DNA of 14,149 nt from Chloroflexota bacterium (GTDB taxonomy: Bacteria; Chloroflexota; Dormibacteria; Dormibacterales; Dormibacteraceae): positions 72,719-86,867 of the forward strand of contig DMCH01000153.1 of NCBI GenBank assembly GCA_003446775.1, written 5' to 3'. The notes below the pieces were generated by a model. That model worked only from the letters and a program-made list of their open reading frames with translations, made no database searches and had not been told where the DNA came from. Positions 7,064 to 12,913 of the stretch are shown here, in pieces. A program made the translations under genes and the position numbers. Each line of letters begins with the position of its first letter. The stretch's first letter is position 1.

Positions 7064-7668
7064 GCCACGGGTTTGGCCACGGCCGGGTTCTTCTCCACGA
7101 TGAGGTCGATGAGCCCCCATTCCTTGGCCTGCTCCGGCGTCATGAAGAAGTCACGCTCCATCGCGCGCTCGACATCCTCCAGCTCCCGGTGGCAGTGCTT
7201 GGCATAGATGCGCGCCACCTGTTCGCGCTGGCGAAGGAGCTCCTGGGCATGGATCTGGATGTCGGTCGCCTGGCCCTGAATGCCCTGAATGAAGGGTTGG
7301 TGGACGAGGATCTGCGCGTGTGGCAGCGACATCCGCATGCCAGGGTCGCCGCCGGCGAGCAGGATCGATCCCCCGCTCGCGGCCATCCCGGTGCAGAGCG
7401 TGGCCACTTTGGGCCCCACGTATTGCATGGCGTCGTAGATCGAAAGCGCCGCGGTTAGCGAGCCGCCGGGGCTGTTGATATACAGCTGGATGTCGCGGTC
7501 CGGCGTTTCGTTTTCGAGAAAGAGCAGCTGCGCCGTGACCGTGGTCGCCATGTCGTCGTCGATGACGCCACGCACGAAAACCACGCCGTCCTTCAGCAGC
7601 CGCGAATAGATGTCGTAGGCGCGTTCGCCGCGCCCGTCGTTGGTGATGACGGTCGGGATCAGATGCGT
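7060..7668 (-). CDS. clpP: ATP-dependent Clp protease proteolytic subunit, apparent ACG start
   Basis: ClpP forms the barrel-shaped serine protease that degrades substrates fed by ClpX or ClpC unfoldases. The 202 residues match the family length. The triad is Ser98 (GMAASGGS), His123 (ILVHQPF) and Asp173 (MERDFFMT). INSPGGSLTAALSIYD (64-79), YINSPGG and QGQATDIQIHA are typical, as is RGERAYDIYSRLLKDG (13-28). The N-terminus reads T/M-HLIPTVI and aligns with B. subtilis MNLIPTVI, putting ACG (7668-7666) exactly where ATG is expected, 6 nt after a perfect AGGAGGT. No ATG, GTG or TTG lies in frame between the upstream TAG and this point. CTG at 7662 is an alternative. A GTG at 7584 would delete conserved sequence. 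It is cotranscribed with clgR upstream, and its stop overlaps the start of the SDR gene. Confidence 0.95.
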   Translation of the reverse strand, partial: THLIPTVITNDGRGERAYDIYSRLLKDGVVFVRGVIDDDMATTVTAQLLFLENETPDRDIQLYINSPGGSLTAALSIYDAMQYVGPKVATLCTGMAASGGSILLAGGDPGMRMSLPHAQILVHQPFIQGIQGQATDIQIHAQELLRQREQVARIYAKHCHRELEDVERAMERDFFMTPEQAKEWGLIDLIVEKNPAVAKPVA

Positions 7669-7672
7669 TCGA

Positions 7673-8095
7673 TTACCTCCTGTGTTGAAAACCTATGCGT
7701 GGACGGGCCTTGGGTGGCGGGTTGGCCATCGCGAGATACGCGCTGAAGTCGGCGACGCTGCGCAGCGCCTCGAGCGGCATGCCCGCGGTCGCAAGCCGGA
7801 GCCTGGTCGGCGGGTCCTCGGGCCAGGCGGGCCGCTCGGAGTCGGCGCCCAACAGCCGGGCGAGCTCGGCGTAGAGGTCGGCGGGCCGCACGCCGAGCGC
7901 GTGGGCCACCGCCAGCAGCCGTTCCGTGGAGACCTCCTTGCGGCCCCTTTCCACCTCAGACAGGTGCGCCGGCGATAGACCGGCTTCGCCCGCCACCTCG
8001 GTCAGGGTCCTGTGGACCGCCTCCCGGCGCTGGCGCAGCACCGAGCCGAGGGCGGCTCTAACGACGTCGGCGGATTCGCTGTAGGCGAACGGCAT
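7673..8095 (-). CDS. clgR: XRE-family regulator, ClgR-like (Clp gene regulator)
   Basis: This is a 140-residue helix-turn-helix protein. The Cro/C1-type domain spans about residues 11-77: VVRAALGSVLRQRRE, LTEVAGEAGLS, then the recognition helix region PAHLSEVERGRKEVS (42-56) and LLAVAHALGV. The string LSEVERGRKE is characteristic of actinobacterial ClgR, which activates clpP and clpC genes under protein stress. The position directly upstream of clpP supports that reading. The C-terminus (residues 80-140) is less conserved and basic at its end (KARPRIGFQHRR). I chose the ATG at 8095 because TATGCT lies 13 nt upstream. ATGs at 8113 and 8164 would extend the protein into the AT-richer promoter region. 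The stop overlaps the clpP Shine-Dalgarno. A generic XRE repressor is the alternative. Confidence 0.85.
   Translation of the reverse strand: MPFAYSESADVVRAALGSVLRQRREAVHRTLTEVAGEAGLSPAHLSEVERGRKEVSTERLLAVAHALGVRPADLYAELARLLGADSERPAWPEDPPTRLRLATAGMPLEALRSVADFSAYLAMANPPPKARPRIGFQHRR
7675..7681 (-). promoter_or_regulatory. Perfect Shine-Dalgarno of clpP embedded in clgR stop
   Basis: On the minus strand AGGAGGT is a full match to the 16S anti-Shine-Dalgarno sequence. It is formed by the last two Arg codons of clgR (AGG AGG) and the first base of its TAA stop. It lies 6 nt before ACG at 7668 and 12 nt before CTG at 7662. It is the strongest ribosome binding site in the window and decides in favour of the ACG position as the clpP start. 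Confidence 0.85.
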
Positions 8096-8210
8096 TCTTC
8101 TGTGGCGAAGCATACGCTCCAAAGCAAACGTTTTGAGCCAGGCAATTGTTTGGCCGCGGCACATCAGCGTGCAGCAATAGGGGAGGGTCGGTCATCGTTA
8201 GATTCGATCA
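8096..8210. promoter_or_regulatory. Divergent clgR / histidine kinase promoter region
   Basis: This 115-bp spacer is less GC-rich than the genes around it. Minus strand: TATGCT (8114 to 8109) could be the clgR -10, giving a leader of about 6 nt. Plus strand: TAGATT (8199-8204) sits 6 nt before the kinase GTG, exactly where a -10 belongs in a leaderless transcript, and it is framed by an ATCG / CGAT inverted repeat (8194-8197, 8205-8208). A perfect 8-bp palindrome AAACGTTT (8126-8133) and CAATTG (8143-8148) lie between them as possible operator elements. I see no clear CGC-N5-GCG ClgR box. Confidence 0.4.
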
Positions 8211-9863
8211 GTGGTGGCACGGCTGCTGACCGTGGATTACCGGGGCTACCTGCGGGCCTTCTTGCGTCTGGCGCTGGTGGCGGTCACCTACTGGATTGCC
8301 GCCCGCCTGAGCCTGACTCTGGCCCTCGTGCACGGCCAGGTGACGCCCATCTGGCCGCCGACGGGGATCGCCCTGGTGGCGATCCTTGTCCTGGGCCGAG
8401 GGGTCTGGCCCGCCATCTTTGCCGGCGCACTGGCGGTCAACCTCCCGATCGGACCGTCCCCGCTGGGGGCCGTCCTCATCGCCACCGGGAACACGCTCGC
8501 GCCGCTGGTCGCGGCGGAGCTGCTGAGGCGGGTTGGTTTCCGGCTCGAGCTCGATCGCTTGCGGGATGCCGCCGCGATCATCGGCCTCGGCGCCCTGCTG
8601 AGCATGTCGATCAGCGCGTCTATCGGCACCTCGGTGCTGGTGCTTTCCGGGACCGTGTCCCCATCTGACTTCTGGCCCACGTGGGCCGTCTGGTGGACCG
8701 GAGACGCCATGGGCGTGCTTCTCGTCGCTCCGTTTCTTCTGAGCCTGCTGCCAGGCTCGTCAGGTCCCGCGTTGACGTTGCGCAGCGGGGCGGTTTTCGC
8801 CGGCCTGCTGGGCGGAATTGCCCTGGCGACGTGGGCGCTCTTTCAGACCCGGTTGCATCTGGAATACCTGGTCTTCCCGTTGATCATGGTGGCGGCCTGG
8901 CGCTTCCGCCTACGAGGCGCAGCACCCGCCGCCCTGATGGCGTCGGGAGTTGCGATCTGGTCGGCGGTCCACGGAACCGGTCCCTTCGCCACGGGGACGC
9001 TGGCCCAGAAGATGATCACGCTGCAAGTCTTCAACGTCTGCGTGGCTCTCACGTCTTTCGTGCTCGCCACATTCGTCGCCACGCGTGAGCGTCAAGAAGA
9101 GATGACGCGACTCTATGCGGCCAGCAACGCAGCGGGCGAGGCGAAGAGCGCGTTTCTGAACATGGCCGCGCATGAGCTCCGAACTCCGATCACCGTGTTG
9201 GCCGGATACCTCTCGATGATGGACGACGGATCGCTTGGCCGTGCGCCCGATTCGTGGGCCGTGCCGCTACAGATTCTGAAAACAAAGACCGGCGAGCTGA
9301 ACAGAATCATGGAGACGCTGGTCAAGGCGTCGCAGATCGACGCCAACGTCTCGCCCCTGAAGGGCCAGGTCATTGACCTGCGCAGTGTCGTCGAAGACGC
9401 TGTCGCGCGCGCTCGCCCGCGGGCGGACCTGCTCCACGCCGACATCTCCACCAAGCTGGCCATCGGTGCGCTGCCGGTGAATGCTGACAAAGAAGAGCTG
9501 GGTCGAGTGCTTGACAATTTGATCAACAACAGCCTTTCGTATTCAGCCCCGCCGGCTCGCCTTTTCATCGACGTGTCGAGGGACTCCGAGCAGGCTCTGG
9601 TTCGTGTGAAGGACGACGGCGCCGGCATCCCCGAGGATCAGCACGAGCACGTCTTCGACCGTTTCTATCGGGGCGCGAGCCCCGCGGTCGCCAAGGTCCC
9701 GGGCGTCGGGCTCGGCCTTTACATCAGCCGTCAGCTGGCGGAACGCCACAGCGGGAGCCTCGTGCTCGAGAGCAGTACGCCCGAAGAAGGCACTGTCTTC
9801 ACACTCGCAATCCCCCTCGCCGGCTCGGCCACAGCCGGACGTGCTGAACCGGCGGGGGATTAG
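8211..9863 (+). CDS. MASE1-domain membrane sensor histidine kinase
   Basis: This is a 550-residue sensor kinase. The N-terminal 290 residues are a multi-helix MASE1-type sensor with the hallmark WPPTGIALVAILVLGRGVWP (49-68) and further hydrophobic helices to about 290. A short linker helix leads to the dimerisation/phosphoacceptor domain with H-box NMAAHELRTPITVL (His321). The ATPase domain has N-box DNLINNSLSYS (435-445), G1 KDDGAGIPED (467-476), F-box HVFDRFYRG (480-488) and G2 GVGLGLYISR (498-507), so all catalytic boxes are intact. It should autophosphorylate and pass phosphate to a response regulator, but none is encoded nearby, so it is an orphan kinase here. The start is one of two adjacent GTG codons (8211 or 8214) with no Shine-Dalgarno. 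A TAGATT box 6 nt upstream suggests a leaderless mRNA. The signal is unknown. Confidence 0.93.
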   Translation: MVARLLTVDYRGYLRAFLRLALVAVTYWIAARLSLTLALVHGQVTPIWPPTGIALVAILVLGRGVWPAIFAGALAVNLPIGPSPLGAVLIATGNTLAPLVAAELLRRVGFRLELDRLRDAAAIIGLGALLSMSISASIGTSVLVLSGTVSPSDFWPTWAVWWTGDAMGVLLVAPFLLSLLPGSSGPALTLRSGAVFAGLLGGIALATWALFQTRLHLEYLVFPLIMVAAWRFRLRGAAPAALMASGVAIWSAVHGTGPFATGTLAQKMITLQVFNVCVALTSFVLATFVATRERQEEMTRLYAASNAAGEAKSAFLNMAAHELRTPITVLAGYLSMMDDGSLGRAPDSWAVPLQILKTKTGELNRIMETLVKASQIDANVSPLKGQVIDLRSVVEDAVARARPRADLLHADISTKLAIGALPVNADKEELGRVLDNLINNSLSYSAPPARLFIDVSRDSEQALVRVKDDGAGIPEDQHEHVFDRFYRGASPAVAKVPGVGLGLYISRQLAERHSGSLVLESSTPEEGTVFTLAIPLAGSATAGRAEPAGD

Positions 9864-11083
9864 TCCTTCAGGTTGTTCGGGTCCAGGAGCTCCTGCTTCG
9901 GCCGCTCGATCCGCTGGCGCGACCGCATGATCTCGATGAGCTTCTTGCGGCCCTTGGGCGGTCCGATCATGATCGCCCCCACCAGGCGGTCGTCCTTGAA
10001 AAAGAGCTTGCGGTAGAACTTCTCGTCGAGGCTGTACGTCCGCACCGATTCGAGGTCGGGCTGCACGTCTGGAGTCACGCCCATGACCGCCAGCGTCGAT
10101 CCGAACATCGTGGTCGTGTAGGTGGGAACGTCGAAGAAGTCCTCGTCCCCGCCCGCCATGTTGCGGGCCGCCACCTTGCCGTGCGCCTCCGCGTTGTCCC
10201 ACGTCCCCATCTGGTTGTGGCGCTCGACCATGAGGTCGTAGAAGACCGCGATGTCGCCGGCCGCATAGACGTCCGGCGCCGACGCGCGCAGCTTGGCGTC
10301 AGTGACGATGCCTTTGTCGAGCTTGACCACCGAGTCGCGCACAGGCTCGGTGTAGTAGTCGAGTCCGACACCATACGTGAGCACGTCGAATTCCACTCGC
10401 TTTCCGTTGACGGTCTCCGCGAGGAAGCGCCCGTTGCTGCGGCTGAACTTCTGCACCTCGTCCGACGTGATGAATTCCACGCCTTGCGCCTCGCCCATTT
10501 GACGGCATAGCTGTCCGCCTTCCTCATCGAGGACATAGCGGAGGAACCACGGCCCGCGCATGATCCAGGTCAGCTGCGCCTTCTTGCGAAAGCTCACTCC
10601 TTCGGCGAGCTCGTAGCCGATGAAGCTGCCGCCCATCACGAGCACCCGCTCGGCCGCATCCGCCTTCTCGATGATGGCGTCGGTGTCGTCGAGCGTTTGA
10701 AAGCCGATGGCCTGCGACAACTGGTCCGAGCCCGGCCACGGCGGCGGCTTGGGACGGCCGCCGGTGGCGATTAGAAGCGCGTCGTATTCAAACTCCTGGT
10801 CTCGGTTCGTGCGCACAACCTTGCGCGCGAAATCGACCTCGGTGGCCCACGTCTCGAAATGGATGTCGAGGTTCTGCCTGGTGTAGTCCTCGGCCGTGCG
10901 CATGAAGACCTTTTCCCTGCGCACCTGGCCGCGCAGGTATCGCGGCAGCGCGACGCGGTTGTACAGGGGGTGGCGCTCGGCGGCGATCATCACGATCGAT
11001 GCGTCGGCGTCGAGCTTGCGCAGCTCTTCGGCGGCGGTCTGCCCGGCGATGCCGTTGCCAAGTACGACGTAACGGCGGGTCAC
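9860..11083 (-). CDS. FAD-dependent NAD(P)-disulfide-type oxidoreductase (NirB N-terminal / rubredoxin-reductase-like)
   Basis: This 407-residue flavoprotein oxidoreductase probably passes electrons from NAD(P)H through FAD to a partner redox protein. The FAD-binding Rossmann motif is VVLGNGIAGQTAAEEL (6-21). HPLYNRVALPRYLRG (38-52) and LLIATGGRPKPPP (103-115) are typical of the NirB/rubredoxin-reductase group. The NAD-binding fold is VLVMGGSFIGYELAEG (147-162), and the C-terminal FAD contact is DVYAAGDIAVF (271-281). No CxxC redox pair, [2Fe-2S] BFD domain or siroheme domain follows, so it is a stand-alone reductase and not full NirB. It starts with GTG. GGGGAGGG lies 13 nt upstream but inside a hairpin. 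Its stop overlaps the convergent kinase stop by 4 bp. The electron acceptor cannot be told. Confidence 0.9.
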   Translation of the reverse strand: MTRRYVVLGNGIAGQTAAEELRKLDADASIVMIAAERHPLYNRVALPRYLRGQVRREKVFMRTAEDYTRQNLDIHFETWATEVDFARKVVRTNRDQEFEYDALLIATGGRPKPPPWPGSDQLSQAIGFQTLDDTDAIIEKADAAERVLVMGGSFIGYELAEGVSFRKKAQLTWIMRGPWFLRYVLDEEGGQLCRQMGEAQGVEFITSDEVQKFSRSNGRFLAETVNGKRVEFDVLTYGVGLDYYTEPVRDSVVKLDKGIVTDAKLRASAPDVYAAGDIAVFYDLMVERHNQMGTWDNAEAHGKVAARNMAGGDEDFFDVPTYTTTMFGSTLAVMGVTPDVQPDLESVRTYSLDEKFYRKLFFKDDRLVGAIMIGPPKGRKKLIEIMRSRQRIERPKQELLDPNNLKD

Positions 11084-11093
11084 TGGCGGGCTC

Positions 11094-11128
11094 GCCCTCC
11101 CCGCTCGCGGGGAGGGCAGGGGGTGGGG
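11094..11128. repeat. Intergenic hairpin overlapping a four-tract G-run (possible G-quadruplex)
   Basis: A perfect 10-bp inverted repeat (GCCCTCCCCG at 11094-11103, CGGGGAGGGC at 11108-11117) encloses a CTCG loop. Its right arm belongs to a plus-strand run of four G tracts (11109-11112, 11114-11116, 11119-11123, 11125-11128) with loops of 1, 2 and 1 nt, which is a canonical G-quadruplex pattern. It lies between the GNAT stop and the start of the FAD reductase. No U-tract follows, so it is not a standard intrinsic terminator. Similar C/G-rich stem-loops are common dispersed repeats in high-GC genomes, and only one copy is seen here. Confidence 0.6.
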
Positions 11129-11142
11129 AGAGTCAGCTTCAA

Positions 11143-11991
11143 CTAGAGAGTCAGGGCGTAGATGTAGCTGTGGTCGTCGTCATTCGCGAAATCGTATCCG
11201 GAAGCCCTCATGTCATCAGCGGCGGGGTGGTCGCGGGGCAGGCTGACCACCACATCGTCGAGCCCGTCTGCGTCAGCCTCGAAACGGAGAGCCAGCAGCA
11301 GCTCGCGCAGCGCGCCGCCGGCGCCGGCGAGGAAGCCCACCGCGAGGTTGTCTCCCCACGGCCTGCGCAACCCAGCGACCGCGCGGCCGCCCGGACCTGC
11401 GCGTAGCATCCCCGTCTCGGCCAGCCTCGCGAGCAACGCCGGGCCGAGATCGCGCGCCCCGTTGAAGTCGGCCATCACCCCGTGGTAGAGCTCGATTCCC
11501 GGGCTCTTCGCGATCACCGGCCAGAGCTTCTCGGCCTCAGCCGCGGCCGGGATCCGCGCCGATTCACCGCCCTCGACACGTGGCCCTCTCCACCAGCGGA
11601 TGTCGAGCAGCCTCTGGAAACCGACGGATTCGAACAGGCGAACCGCATCGGGATTGCCGGTTGCGAGCCGCATCTCTCCGTGGCCCTGCTCCCGCGCCTC
11701 AGCGATCGCAGAGGTCAGCATGGCGCGCGCCAGGCCCTGGCGCCGATGGCTCGTCGCCACCCGCAGGCCCTCGTACCACACCAGCCCCGGTGCAAACGGC
11801 CGCAGCCTCTGCACCCCGACGACCTGGCCGTCGACCTCGACCGCCTGGAAAGCCGAAGCCGCGTCGGCAACCCAGTCGTCGAAGACCGAGTTGATGTAGT
11901 CGTGGCCGTTCCACACATCCCTGGTCAGCTCGGCGACGCGGTCGCGATCGGTTGGCCTGACCGGGCGAATTACTAAGTCGCGGGTTGCCAA
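11143..11991 (-). CDS. GNAT-family N-acetyltransferase, two-domain length
   Basis: This 282-residue acyl-CoA transferase has an N-terminal GNAT domain (about 5-135): LVIRPVRPTDRDRVAELTRD, the acetyl-CoA loop LRVATSHRRQGLARAML (76-92, pattern R-R-Q-G-L-A), and GNPDAVRLFESVGFQ (112-126), the usual C-terminal GNAT helix and strand. Residues 150-282 resemble a second, degenerate GNAT half (DLGPALLARLAETGM, DHPAADDMRASGYDF) without a clear CoA loop. The start is TTG at 11991, with GGGGA 7 nt upstream. It lies 19 bp inside the preceding methyltransferase gene, so the two are coupled. The substrate is unknown: small molecules, antibiotics or protein N-termini are all possible. Confidence 0.88.
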   Translation of the reverse strand: MATRDLVIRPVRPTDRDRVAELTRDVWNGHDYINSVFDDWVADAASAFQAVEVDGQVVGVQRLRPFAPGLVWYEGLRVATSHRRQGLARAMLTSAIAEAREQGHGEMRLATGNPDAVRLFESVGFQRLLDIRWWRGPRVEGGESARIPAAAEAEKLWPVIAKSPGIELYHGVMADFNGARDLGPALLARLAETGMLRAGPGGRAVAGLRRPWGDNLAVGFLAGAGGALRELLLALRFEADADGLDDVVVSLPRDHPAADDMRASGYDFANDDDHSYIYALTL

Positions 11992-12785
11992 TGCGCGATC
12001 CCCGACAGCGCGACGCCGCCGTCGAACACGAGCTCGTCCCCATCTTTCGTGAGCATCTCATCGAGCAAGGTACGAGCCCTGGCCTCGTCCCAGTCGGAGC
12101 CGATGAGCATGCGGCAGTCGGCCAGCGCCTCTTCCGTGTCCGCGTAGCGATTGACGACCGGGTAGCGCACGAATGTGACATCGGGCGCGATGTCCATCTG
12201 CATGAGCAGCATGAACAGGTCGCTGAACTGAGGCACCGGCAGCCCAGCCGCGCCGGTCAACCGCTCGCGGAGCGGGGTGGCCGGATGAGGGATCGGACCC
12301 TCGCGCAGCATGATGAACACGCGGTCGCGGGCCGACGCCTGGAGCTTCGTGATGAAGGGAACGGGCTCTTCGATTCCGTAGAGGACGTGGCAGCAGATGA
12401 CGAGATCGGCCTTTGCCACCTCGGCGTCCTGCCAGGTGCTTGCGATCACGGTCATGTTGTCGCGGGGAGGGATCTGCGCGCGCATGCCCTCGGACGGCTC
12501 GACGGCCGTCACCCACTCGAGCCCTTCGGCGAGCGCGACGGCGTGACGGCCGGCCCCGGCGCCGGCGTCGATCAGCGTCTTGCGGGGCGACGTGTAGGGC
12601 TCGACCACACGAAGAAAGTCGTCCTTGCGATCACGGGTGATCCGGGCGTAGGAGGGCGCGCGCCGGTCCCAATAGCCCGGGTCGGCGTGGCCGGCCGATC
12701 CGCTACGTTGGCGGACGATGGCGCGCCACCGTTCCGCCCAGTCGATGTCTCCGCTCTCGGGAGTTATCCCCAGCTCCAAATTCAC
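11973..12785 (-). CDS. Class I SAM-dependent methyltransferase
   Basis: This is a 270-residue methyltransferase of unknown substrate. SAM motif I is LIDAGAGAGRHAVALAEG (71-88). The acidic end of the next strand is VTAVEPSEGM (92-101). The motif IV region is KADLVICCHVLYGIEEPVPF (125-144), followed by VFIMLREG (157-164). The upstream helix YWDRRAPSYARITRDRKDDF (39-58) is typical of the Methyltransf_11/25 type. The carboxyl third (PQFSDLFMLLMQMDIAPDV) probably covers the substrate. The start is GTG at 12785 without a Shine-Dalgarno. TAGCCT 4 nt upstream is slightly too close to be a good leaderless -10. It is the first gene of the set with the GNAT gene, and perhaps with the FAD reductase. Their combination does not reveal a pathway. 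Confidence 0.88.
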   Translation of the reverse strand: MNLELGITPESGDIDWAERWRAIVRQRSGSAGHADPGYWDRRAPSYARITRDRKDDFLRVVEPYTSPRKTLIDAGAGAGRHAVALAEGLEWVTAVEPSEGMRAQIPPRDNMTVIASTWQDAEVAKADLVICCHVLYGIEEPVPFITKLQASARDRVFIMLREGPIPHPATPLRERLTGAAGLPVPQFSDLFMLLMQMDIAPDVTFVRYPVVNRYADTEEALADCRMLIGSDWDEARARTLLDEMLTKDGDELVFDGGVALSGIAHWQPAT

Positions 12786-12913
12786 ATCGAGGCTAGCTTG
12801 TTAACACCATTGGGGACAACTCGGGGACAAGTTCCAGGTTGCTCACCTAGATACTGGGGTCGGGCCTCTCGCACCCCCCAGATGTAGTGTCGGGGCTAGG
12901 ATAGGTAGGCACC
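12786..12913. promoter_or_regulatory. Divergent methyltransferase / thyX-like promoter region with tandem GGGGACAA repeats
   Basis: The 128-bp spacer holds two direct repeats GGGGACAA (12812-12819 and 12823-12830) spaced 11 bp apart, so both face the same side of the helix. Read on the minus strand they are TTGTCCCC, one mismatch from the high-GC DnaA box TTGTCCACA. A GTTAAC palindrome lies at 12800-12805. TAGGAT (12897-12902) sits 11 nt before the thyX-like ATG and could be its -10, which would give a leader of about 5 nt. These are pattern observations and the binding protein is unknown. Confidence 0.4.

Noticed and set aside
11094..11117. The intergenic hairpin as an intrinsic terminator
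   Set aside because: On neither strand is the stem followed by a T-run, and the downstream gene continues on the same strand.
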